DNA of 64,000 bases. Origin: Megamerina dolium (lineage: Eukaryota > Arthropoda > Insecta > Diptera > Megamerinidae). Below are positions 1-11,800 of this stretch, one piece after another. Position 1 is the stretch's first letter; each line of letters starts with the position of its first letter. Location: assembly GCA_963854835.1 (NCBI GenBank), contig OY978525.1, positions 92,966,136 through 93,030,135 of the forward strand. The letters are read 5' to 3'. The notes under the pieces were generated by a model that ran no database searches, was not told where the DNA came from, and saw only the letters and a program-made list of their open reading frames with translations. A program made the position numbers and the translations under genes.

Positions 1-374
1 TATGCTGCTTTTTTTAATGCCAATATGAAATCCGACGGAAATAAATTGTTAAAATTCCTATCGGGCAGAGCTGTAAAAGAATTGAATCATTACGGAATTC
101 ACTCACCCTTAATTCATTTAAAAGCTGCATCAACGAGGCTGCACTCTTTGCTTCGAATTCATTAAAGAATGACAGACGAACCATTTTCAAAAGCTTAAAA
201 TTATCACACTTTCCAATTCAGTAAAGAGTGGGAATTGAAAAATATCAATCCCATTCTTCAAAGGCTTAATAATATGATGAATTCATTCAATATTATAACT
301 CTTTTAAACTCTGGAATACTGGAAATATGATATTATTTATTACCATGAAAAGCATAGCTGCTTTGGAACAAACC

Positions 375-602
375 CCATGGTGTTATTATGAAGGTAGAGC
401 AACTATAAAAAATTCCTATTGGCTGCGCGGTATAATGTCAGAAACTGGCGTCTTATAGTGTCAAGCTAGTGTGTTTCTTGTTTCCTTTTCAACTTCTTCT
501 TCTTTTCCCATGTGTTTGTTGTTGTTTTAATAATTTTTTCTCTTTCTTTCATGAGAACACTCTCCAATGGCTCTACCTTGTGTTATTATACCATGACAAA
601 AC
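375..602. repeat. short inverted repeat, possible MITE
   Basis: CATGGTGTTATTATGAAGG followed by TAGAGC at about 376-400 matches, with mismatches, the reverse complement of about 574-599. Ends and target duplication were not resolved. Confidence 0.3.
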
Positions 603-1334
603 CAATCAGCTTAAGTGTGAAATTTGATGTAACTTGCACAGTACCCTGCAGTTTTGTATTGCATATGCGACAACGCACAAGAATTCCCCATTTTTTCTTG
701 TAGTAGGATGTTGAATCTAGCTGCTCATTTTATACACCCACTATATATCAAAAAAATTTTTAGCGAACCTTTTCAATTACAGAAAAAAATATTCCATATA
801 AAATGTCATAGCGTTTATCAAACCAAATATCGGATAGCTTTCCCATTCTTCAATGATGTGTTGACTTTGCGATGAAGAATTCTCACAATCAATTAAATTT
901 TCACTTTCTTTTGAACACATTTTTAAATTTTTCTAACAAGATTCACTTTGAAGAAATTCACGTTTGAAAAGAAATTAACGGATCATTATATATCTACGCA
1001 TTATACATAAATATGCGTATATATATGTACGTAGAATTCTTGAAGGAGGTTAAATTACCAGGAACAAACATGCTAGTCGTTACTTCTCAATTTATTAAAA
1101 AGATTACGTAAAAACAAACAAAAAATTGTAATACGAAATAAAACTTTTATAAATTTTTTGCATTTAATACTTTCTTTATATTTAATATAAGCCAATGGCA
1201 ACCCAGAAATGAAAAATCCAACAACCATACAGATATTTTGTAAACAACAAAACGGGAAGAAGAAGAAAGGCTGTCAGCTTGCTACTGAATGGATATCGCC
1301 ACTCCCATTCTTTTTAGGCTGCAGCCATCCGCGG

Positions 1335-1475
1335 CTGCATTCATTAAAATTTTAATTCAGTGTGAATTCTTTAGCATTTTTAATTCATGAATTGAAAACG
1401 AATAGAACTCATTCATTTTTATCAGCCTAAAGATTTCACACACTGAATGTTAGAAAAAAAAAATTGCAGCTTTTC
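1335..1475 (+). repeat. left arm of an inverted repeat
   Basis: The segment containing AATTCAGTGTGAATTCTTTA, then a Met-less stretch ending near TCACACACTGAATG, recurs in reverse complement at about 2170-2300. The arms share long blocks with scattered mismatches. Confidence 0.6.
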
Positions 1476-2169
1476 AAAATTTAAACAAAAGAATTAAAAG
1501 TGAAAATGAGTTCACACTTTTACAGCTGTGCTATCGGGAATCTTACAATCTGCTATCTATTCCTGTTGAATTTATTATTTGTATGAATAAGAGCTAGCAT
1601 AGTTTTAGGGGTGTTTTAGGGAATTTATTTGCATCCGTCCTTTTGTAAAACTAGAGCTGTAAAAGTGTGAATTCATTTTTAATTTTAATTTGCATTTATA
1701 TTAGTGGAATTCATGCAATCGTATGACCATATAAAGCGTATAATTTTATATCGTTTACACGCACATTGTTATATGAACGCACCAAACAAGGCATAGTGTA
1801 AAGGTCGTAAATCAATCAGCATGTTATTATTAACAATAACAAAATAAAAATGCCGAAAATGAGCAGAAATGGAAAAAATACAAATTAATGTTAATTACTT
1901 AAAATAAATTAAGTAAATTCCATCTATAATTTAACGTATTACAGAACAGATGCGTGTTCAACAGAGTTGCATTTCAAACCGTATAATCTGGTCATTTACA
2001 CGATGAAATCATCGGATAAACTTTTACTAGGCGCATAAACTTTTTTTTTTATACAAATATATGACAGCTTATTTACGAGCGTATAATTTTATATTGTTTA
2101 CTCGGTTTACGCGACTTTTATAGGATTGCATGAATCCCACTATTATATAAATTTTCAATGGCTGAATTT

Positions 2170-2310
2170 CTTTTTTTTTTCTACCATTCAGTGTGTGAAG
2201 TCTTTCGGCTGATAAAAATGAATGCATATTAATCGTTTTCAATTTATGAATTACAAAATCTAAAGAATTCACACTGAATTGATATTTTGATGAATGCTGC
2301 CACCAATGGT
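2170..2310 (-). repeat. right arm of an inverted repeat
   Basis: Reverse-complement partner of about 1335-1475, including TTCAGTGTGTGAAG and AAAGAATTCACACTGAATT. A second pair of segments (about 67-122 and 2378-2440, both containing GAATTGAATCATT) extends the inverted symmetry outwards. Confidence 0.6.
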
Positions 2311-2460
2311 TATAGTCGTAAAATAACGGAAGTGATAACATCCATTCAGTAGAAGAAATGCCATATTAAATTTTAATGTCACCTCTTAAAGGAATTAAGG
2401 ATGAGTGAATTTCGAAATGATTCAATTCTATTACAACTCTGAGTAAAACACACGTGTCAC

Positions 2461-2466
2461 TTTATT
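2461..2466 (-). promoter_or_regulatory. possible polyadenylation signal of the RGK gene
   Basis: AATAAA on the minus strand, about 250 nt downstream of the stop codon. Other AATAAA copies occur in this AT-rich flank, so the choice is uncertain. Confidence 0.25.
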
Positions 2467-2716
2467 TAAAAATACCGACGAGAACAGATTGTTTACATAG
2501 ATGCCTAATTATTTAATTGATTGATTTTTAAATATGCTTCAAGTACAATAAAATTGTTCAAATATTATATATATGTGTTATTATTACTGTTGTTGTTGCA
2601 TTTTAAATTAAATACAATACTAAATACATCGTATAAGTACAATACATAAGTATATACTCTTAAACGGTTGTCTCCTGTATTAGACTTCTATATGCGTATG
2701 TAGTATTTGGGGTCAC

Positions 2717-2863
2717 TTAAAGTACTTGCAAATTTTCACAATGTTTAAATTTCGAATCTTCTTTACCCAAAATCCATGTTAACATTTGACGTGCCTTCAT
2801 GCTGGCCAATACAACACTACGACTCTTGTACCAATGAGGCGAAGAGGACCCTTCACGATGACC
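2717..2863 (-). CDS. Rgk: RGK GTPase last coding exon with RGK C-terminal signature
   Basis: The exon is 147 nt including the TAA stop (2719-2717). The acceptor is TTTCCTAG, phase 0. It encodes [20 protein letters not shown], then [20 protein letters not shown], then HCENLQVL. The basic amphipathic segment around [12 protein letters not shown] corresponds to the calmodulin-binding and membrane-targeting region of RGK proteins. The terminal Cys at position -7 followed by xNLxVL is the family tail motif, unlike the CAAX box of most Ras proteins. Confidence 0.95.
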   Translation of the reverse strand, partial: GHREGSSSPHWYKSRSVVLASMKARQMLTWILGKEDSKFKHCENLQVL

Positions 2864-5800
2864 CTAGGAAATACAAAAAAAAAAAAAAAAACAAATATGA
2901 AATGCATAGTTTTATAAATGTGCTAAGTAGCATAGATCTAAACACAAATATACAATATGTACATTAGATCTTTTCAACAAAATTTCTACAATTTTAGAAA
3001 ATTTAAAATTTAATTAATTATTATTAACTAAAAAATAATTATTAATTAATTAATATTAATTTATCAATTATAATTAATTCTTAATTAATCATGTTGTAAG
3101 TACCAGAATAAATTAGTACAAACTATTAAAATATTTTTTTATGCAAATTGTATTTCTGTACAAAGTATTTACAAAACAAAAATCAACGTTTTTGACAGTT
3201 CTAATGTACAATGGTAAATATGTATACACATTCATGTGCATTAAGAAACTGTTTAAAATATATTTGGTAATTTGGTAGTTGCAATTTGTGGTTCATGCAA
3301 AGCAGGAGCTTTTTTAATGGATATGAATGAATGTTTATTTGTACAAAGTAATATTAAAAAAACATTTAAAATGTTGAAATTGATTTTCATATATGCTATA
3401 TAAATTAATAGGTAACGATTGAAATTGAATCGTAAATCAGCAACATTACCGATTGTTTCAAAGATTCGAAATTCTTTCAACGAAAATAAAAACAATGGAA
3501 AAACAAACAAAAAATGGACAATTTTGTTTTTTCAAGTATTTCATATCATCTGTTGTTATATAAAATACTCTTTTTTTTTGTTCCAAGAATAACGAGAGAA
3601 TATTAATAATTTTCGCCATTAATAGAATTGGATAAAAATATACAGACGATACATGTATGTAGGTCAAAGTAAGAGAAAAAGTGGGTTCTATGTATACGGG
3701 GATATACTATACACAAAGGGCGTTTTTTCTTTTTAAGTCTTTCAATTAAAATATTGATTTTTTTACCCTTTTTTGATATTTTCAATTAAGCCGATCAAGT
3801 TTCACACATCATCATGCAAATATTGAGGCCTCTTCTGACAGTAACAACTAAAATTTGAATGTGTGATGTCTTCTGTCTTCTGTATTACAATGGACCAAAA
3901 TTTTGGTCTAAATGCGTTCAACATTGAAGAAACGTAGTGTGTAAATTGGATGGTATCTTAGATATTTTCGTAGTTCCAAATATATGATGCCCTATTTTTG
4001 ATATTGTATAATTGATCTCTGATACCTCATATTTAACATCATAATTTTAAATATTTCGTTGGACAATTTTCAAAAACTTTTAAAAACACCCTTTATGAAT
4101 AGAATCAATAGGAAAACACTTTGAACAGCAAGAACAATAATAAAAATTACATCAATAAAAGTGGAATTTAAATAATTATAGAACTTGATTATGATGCTGT
4201 GTTGTCAAGTTGTCAAGATCATAACAACAAATTAGGATAAAAATATCTATAAATATGTATATGTATATTTGGATATTTTTGCAATATTTAGATAAAATTT
4301 GAACTTGGAGTGGTGGGGTTACACATATAAATGAAATACATAGTATTCTGTTTTACTCACCAAATTCTCCGAATTTTTATCATTAACACAATTATCAGCA
4401 TCTTGTTCGAATGCTTTTTCATTCAACTCTTTATCTTTCAAGTCTTTATCTTTATCTTTACATTTAATTTTCTCTTTTGATTTAGTTTTCGAATTAGTAG
4501 AATGTTTCTCTGATTTCTGTAGCTGTATTTATACAATATATAATACGTAGTGTTGTAGTGGTAGTGATAATAGCAGTAAGAGTGAAGTACACATAGTATG
4601 AGAAGATAGAAGAAGTATGTATACATGTAAGTATGTAAATGATGAAAAATGAGTGAAAAATTAGCAATTTTAATCCGTAAAGTCTTAAGGTAATTTCGAA
4701 ATAGCAAACTTTAAGGTGAGACTGATAGGCCTGATACATAGATAATCACAAAGAATAATGTTATTAACTTTTATCGATTTCTATTCATTTTTATATGTTT
4801 CCGGTCACGTTAGGATTTTACGGGTTAAGAAAAATTTAAATCAATATATCTAAATTGCATGATTGAGCAAATTAAATTGCATTTTGAAAGAAAAATTAAA
4901 TAGTAAGAAATTAATAAAATAAATTTCTGTGCCAATTTTTCAATAATCATTATCAGTAACAAATAATGTCTGCACTTTTAAAATTATCTAATAAATTATG
5001 TAAATGAAAAATTGGCTATATATAGAAAATTCAAAATATAATGCCATAAAAAGGTATTCATAATAAATTATATAATTTAAATATAAATTAGTTTTTGTAA
5101 CTATATCAATTCGATTATTCGTTTAAAATGTAAATAAATATTTAATGAAAATTACTCATACCACTGGCTACGCGCATTAATGTCGAAAACTGAGTGCAAT
5201 AAGGTCGAAAAAATGTATTGTATTGCAATGTTGCAATAAAAATGTTCAACTACATTAATTACATGTTCAACATTATTGCAAAAGTTCGTTCAAAGCTTAT
5301 AAAAAATGTCGAATTTATTGCTCCAATTTTTCAGCCATTAATTCATTCGACATTGATGCACTTCATCATACCATTATACGAAGGAAAAAATTCAAATAAA
5401 TTCATCACATAAAATTGATGGAATGACTAATTTTCATTTATTTGGATTTTTAAAACGAGTACGCGAATTCATCCGGAAGAACTATGAGATAGAGACATTT
5501 TATTTTAAATTTTTCTTTCACGTGTAATAAAAAAAAAATTAAAATAAAAAAATATGACTTTAAGAATACACAAAATTTAACGATAAAACTATATTTTATT
5601 CGTACATTGTATTATCGTCAAAAGACGTACACAGATGCTGTAGTAATAAAATACAGTATTATCATAAGTTAAAGAAAAAAGTTCCTAAAATAAATATAAT
5701 TCACTTAACTACAAATACGATACAATACAAATGTACCAATGGATGTATGTATGTATGTACTACATACGTCTGTTGTATTATAAACCATACATACAAATGT

Positions 5801-8800
5801 CCTCCTCACATCACATATACATATACCTTCAGCCGCACGTACGTTCGTATACACACGCACACGACGCAAATAAACTCACACGACGCAAATAAACTCACAC
5901 TGACGCATAAGTACATTTTTGTATATTTACTATAGCTATACATAAATATGTACATACATTCGAGTTAAAAGATATTTTGAGTATATTACCTGTAAGAGAT
6001 TTTGATCCTTTTTAAGACGTATTTGCGTTAAGGTACCAGCCAGTAATTCATCGCAATTATGATTTATACCCACTGATACTTCAATATATTTGGCGCCGAA
6101 TGTACAAGCGACACATTTCCCATCTAAGCATTTTGTGTGCGTATGTGTGGTAGAAGCACAAAAAATACACATGAAAAGGGGAAAACAAAAGCAATACAAG
6201 AGAGTTAATAAAGTAATTATTTACTGTAGAGGTATATAGAGAAGTTTCTTAAGATTTAAGAATATGAATTATTGTTGGATTTCTTGCGGTAGATTTGTTA
6301 GAAAATAAGTTTTCATATGTATGCTTACATACACGAATATGATACGTGCATGAGTGAAATGCTAGATAATAATTTTTTTTGCAATAAGAATAAATATGCT
6401 ACATATGTTATTTATTTCAGAACTTCTAGTTTTAAGCCATACAGAATCAAAGAAATATACGTAAATCTTATTCCAGAGCAAGTATATGTGGCGCTCACTT
6501 TGTTGAAGTATTTATGATAATAACTATTATAATTTTCATATTAATGGATTTACTCAACTCTTCAAGTTTTTGCTAAATATTATAAATACATTTTGTTAAA
6601 TCACGGTGTATAAAAACATGTTAACAGATTTTGGACAAATGTTTCTTGCGTTAGTAAGGGCTGAGTATCCCAGCCTTACGTTGTTATTCTCAATTATTAC
6701 AATTTACAATTTACATATCGAAATATCGGAATTTTATTTCGAAAAAGTAGAGCAAAGATTTAAGTTTATTATTAAAATTGATGTCTGCACAAATTTAAGT
6801 GAAACTAAGTTACGGGCTAAGCTCAGGCTACTGGGGGTCACAGGACTTGTCCACTTACAGATTAACTGTGAATATTCATTAAGCAGTCCTCAATCAAGAG
6901 CGGCACAAGTGATGATGCGTATTAAAAGATTTACAAGTCCAAAGAAGCAGATACGACAAGCAGGTAAGCGCCGTTATAAGTGCTCTCCCCTTCAGCGGCA
7001 CCGTTAGAATTCACAACAGCAGGCGGAAATCCAGTATACGTCTGCTATTAAATCAGACGATATACTGGATAGACCCTTACATGATGCAGCAAGCCGGGAG
7101 TCCCTGAATTCACCCTTAGCTTTTTTTCCACTGACGGTATTGAGCCTGTTGTAAGCGGCTGTCAGCTTGCTCTGCCGAGGCGAAAGCTGTGTCGCAAAAA
7201 AGTTGTAGCTTGCATTGCCTCGGGCGAGCGTTGGTCCGTTCGTGTATTTCGGAATCGGTAAAGCGTAGGTCAGGCCTCAGGGAACTGGTGTAGGAATCTC
7301 ATCCTCGGGGGTATACCCGTTCCTGGCTACGGTCCGTTCCCCATAAAAGGTAAAATTAACAACACATACAGAGCAGGTGGAGGAAGTAGCTTGCAGGAAA
7401 TGCTGATTGTTTATCAGATAGTCATCAGAGAGGAAAAAAGACTGATCTGCTAACTACTGGTACAAGCGATACACCTGGCTATCAGACTCCAACTCCAATG
7501 ACAAGAGATACTAGGTGTCTGCCGAGAGTTGAACAAAATACATCAAGAAACAGTAACTGTCCACGACAAGAGTTCATAATGAAAATGCGAGCAGAAGAAG
7601 AAGAAGCACTGGCGACGTGCCGCGCTACGCTAAGGAATATGAAGCGGGGCAGGGAAACATCAACATCGATGTAAAAACTGATGTTTCCGAGATATCATCG
7701 AAAGCATACGTAAAACTTGGACTTCAGCAGAAGAAGAAACAAAAAGTACAAAGCGGGCGAAATCAGCGGGTGCTCAAACTGATGCATACATTGTGCTAAC
7801 CCCAACTTCAATTTTCCAAAAAGGCTCGGCAGCCAGCCCTGCGGACCACAGAAGGGGAAAAAGGACACGACCAGCACAAATACCTCGAACAGTGATGAAG
7901 CTCGTAACACAGTAAACGACATGCGGCGGCACACAATGCATCTATGGCAAGAGCGTTGGGCAGCAGAAACGAAAGGCAGGTGGACGGTAAACATAATTTG
8001 GTGTAGTAAACCATTGGGAGAAGTAAATTATTTTATAAAAGAACTGCTCTGTGTATATCCGCAAATATCTCTTCAATATGAGCAAAGTAGACGGTCCTGG
8101 ATGCATATACGACGACGCGCAAATGGATGACGCAAACTCGTCTTCCTCGTGTGCGAGAGATGGGGAAAAATATTGCAGAAGCGAAGAAGATAACATGGGG
8201 ACATTAACCGGCGACAATGTGCCGCAAAAGATGGCAAATAGTGAATGAAATGGGCTATTGCCAAAAAGCAAAAAAGCGGGACCTGGAGGCAGGTATCTAG
8301 CCGGTTGTCTCATACTGACTTAGAGAGGGACTCCATCTAATGCTAACGCGGTTCCGCGTGGTGGACGTTTTTTAGTGGATACAAGCACCACATACCACCG
8401 GCGTGACGACATTGAAGATTTCTTACCTCCTTACCCCGAAAAAAAGAAAAAAGAAATAAAAAGAATAAGTTAGCTGTTAACTTTGAAGTAAAACGTTCTA
8501 AAATTTCACATTACTGCCTCTAATAATGATGATAATATCCTAATAAGGGAACATCGACCCTAACATTGTTGATTCTCAAAGGGCAGTACCTCCGCCATAC
8601 CAATGAAAAAATATGCTAGTATGTTACATGATAGTATTAGCACTCAACAACTGAAATCGATTTAAAATTTAAACACTTTAACAGCTAAATGTTTACATTT
8701 GTACTTTATTGCAAATCAAAAGAGGAGGGCGAAAAATTTCTTTATTGCTATACTATTTGTGGACATAAAATTTTATCATACATACAGGTACATACAGTAT

Positions 8801-11800
8801 GCTTATGTTTACTACCCACACTGTGTTTCTCAAAGTATATTCATAAATTCATAAATTATGCAAATAACTGCACTCAAGGCGTTATATCCTTTATTATTAA
8901 ATGTCATGTTACGAAGGCGTAGAAAAATGATTCCGGGCATATTAGTACACCATATCCCATATAGTTTGTATAAGCAAAAAACCAAAACACATACTTTAAT
9001 TGTTGAGTAATATGTACTTTAATATATGTAAAATTATGCAGGAATTACATATTGTTTTCCTACAAACACTACCTGCATGCATGTTCATATATTAGGGATG
9101 GGCAAATTGTTCGAGAGGGAGGAATTTACTTTATTACAGCGCACAAGAAACTCCCCTAAGATCCGTTGGTGTTTTTAGTGACCATATGGCTATGCTTGTA
9201 TGGGTTTCGAAACAGATTTTTAGTTTTCTTTATTAAACTCATTTTCACGCTGCCAACTTTCCGAATTTTCCTAATATATTTTGTGGCATTATTGAACCGT
9301 CTTAATGAGCACTTATAGAGGAGGATTATACACACCTGTTCAGTATTACCATACAACCACGGTATTCTATCAATGTCTGTCGTGATATGGTTAAAATACA
9401 ATATATATTGATGCGTGAATATATGAGCCTATCGTCAAAATATGCACCGTACACTGGGCATGCTGCATATAAATGAGTGCTTTCAACCAATCTTTTTTTA
9501 AAAAATTTTCAGATAATTGATGATTATTGAACCCACTCATGACCATGATTTATATTCTAATATAATGTTTCCACAACCAAATAGTTTTCACTAAATTTTG
9601 ATTTTGACTTTTTTTTTTTTAAGTCTGGAGTAGCAATCTTTGGTCCAGACCTCGGAAGTGATCCAAGAGTCCGGAGTCTGTTCCGGTGCGGCGACCCGAT
9701 TGCAATGCAATTTAGTTTTCACTAAATTTTGATGTAACAGTTTGATGACCTAAACTGTTGATCATGATTTAAATATGTTGGTGATTAATGTAATATAAAT
9801 AGAATACAATTTGAACCTCTTTTGAAATATTTTGTTCAACTTGAAACAAATTTCTATACCTTATGATGGTATAACCTAATATTAGTTTGATTTTTTTACA
9901 AAAATAATATTAATAGCTAAGAAATGAAGAGTTAGAAATAAAATATAAGATAAATACAAAAACAAAAGTGGAAAAATTCAAATATATGAAGGTATAAGTC
10001 AGTTACTACTTGTTAATCCGCATCTATCGAAAATTACTTCCTTTCTTTCTAAAAAAAAAAAATAGAAAAATCCATGCTTTTTAATATATTTATTTACTTT
10101 TACTTATTAAAAACAAAAACAAAATTTTTTGCATATTTCACGTTAATAAAAATATCAAGAAATATTGAATTAAATTAAAGCAAAACCTAGAAATAATAAA
10201 GGCGGCTTGACATTTCATATTTCTCTCTTTTCATTAAATTGGATCATACTGTCAGGCTGCACCAATTCTTATTTTATTTTTAGTATGTAGTGCTTTTCTT
10301 CAAAATTAGCTAAAAATAATTTCATAAAAATATGAAAATGAGTGAAATATCAACGCATTTTTTGTCAATTGAAACACCACTAATTTAATGCCCCTATTGC
10401 GGTTCACAACTTTTGTAACAGTTAGGTCGCCGTCGAGAAATTCATATTGCCGTTCTCAACTCGATTGGCGGCTGATTTTTTTGGTTGTGTTCATTATTTT
10501 TGTGGTATTACCGTTTGCAACTCTGTTACAGTTTGGTTGACAAGCACGTTAAATATACACGACTGCTCATAAGCAGTTGGGTTTGCATCAGTTGCAGTTT
10601 ACTTTAAACTAATAAAGCCAAAAATAATGGAGAGATCGTAAGTAATAATTAGCTTGGCTTCATATTGTAATTTCTCAACATTTTATACATTTTCAGAAGT
10701 TTAAAAATTACAACCAAAGCTCAATTTGAGAGGCTTGTTCAACTAATGGACCAGAATCCAAGCTAACAAAGTAGACGTGAATCTAAGAAAATAAGATTTT
10801 TTTTTTAAATAATTTAAGTTATCTTCCATTTACCAAAAAAGACTGAAATGAATTTAAAAAATAAATAAGAGATAAATTTATTGAGCTTGGAAAGAACGCA
10901 TTATATTATTTCTGATACTCCTTGCAGCGTCTGTTTCGTCTCCAATACATCTAATACTTCTTTTAAAACAAGTGACATTGTAGATTGAGCCACTCCTATA
11001 TTGAAGTCATTGCCGCTGCTCTTCTGGTAGCTTCCATCAGCGAAAAATCTAAGAGCAGCACACAATTTCAATATTGGTGGTATAGATACGACACGCACAG
11101 ATTTCTTGAAATGGTCTTTTACGTCATCCAGCAAAAAGCAAAATGCCTCTTTGCTCAGTCGAAAATAGTTAATAAATCTATAAAAAAATTTATTATTTGC
11201 TTTTATTTATTTTGAACAATATTTATACTTTTCGCTAGGTAGTTCAAGAGGGTTAGAGTCATCACGAATTTTTCTCCGTAAGCGTAGCAAATCAATTTTC
11301 GCTTCTTCGTTTTCATCTTCATAAAACAAATCTACACTAATATCCATTTTAAATAATTTTCACAGCAAAACACAATTGTATATTTCCTTAATTTTTACTT
11401 AATCGACCGCTTTTCTGTCATAAGTGATATTTTAAGCTGGTAACGCCATAACAATTTCAACCGAAAACAGTGGTGTACCACAATACCAAAAAATAGTTTG
11501 GTCTTGTTGAAGTCGGGTCGACTCTAAGACGACCAAACTGGGTTGAGTGGTGAACGGCAATAGGGGCATAAATGTCATACGGGTCTTAAACAAAATTTAT
11601 ACTCTATAACATTCATTTGTTGGAATATATAGGTAAAATAAATAAAAATATGTCTAGCTTGGCACTATCTATCTCATATATGTAAGCATTACGCATAGAA
11701 AGTTCCATTGTTTTTGTAAATCGAATTTTGAGCACTCATTTATATGAAGCGGCATATTTAAAGCATATTTTCAGGGTTGACATATTAATTATACATGTAC

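Larger units (their letters stand above)
1..2716. other. 3' flank and presumed 3'UTR of the RGK gene
   Basis: AT-rich sequence with no supportable coding region. The part nearest the stop is presumed 3'UTR on the minus strand. From about 60 to 2440 several segments recur in direct or inverted orientation, suggesting an old non-coding transposon. Confidence 0.5.
10389..11568. mobile_element. PIF/Harbinger transposon, deleted, copy 1
   Basis: The ends TGCCCCTATTGCGGTTCAC (left) and the complement of TGCCCCTATTGCCGTTCAC (right) are flanked by TAA duplications (10386-10388 and 11569-11571), as expected for PIF/Harbinger. The 1180-bp copy keeps the 5' parts of two convergent genes: a transposase on the minus strand and a short accessory gene on the plus strand. 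The centre, including the rest of the DDE domain, is gone. A nearly identical copy lies in opposite orientation at 52831-54011. Confidence 0.9.

Noticed and set aside
6606..7007. 133-codon open frame starting upstream of the R1/LOA-like element
   Set aside because: It crosses the insertion boundary at 6813, so it is a chance fusion of intron and element sequence.
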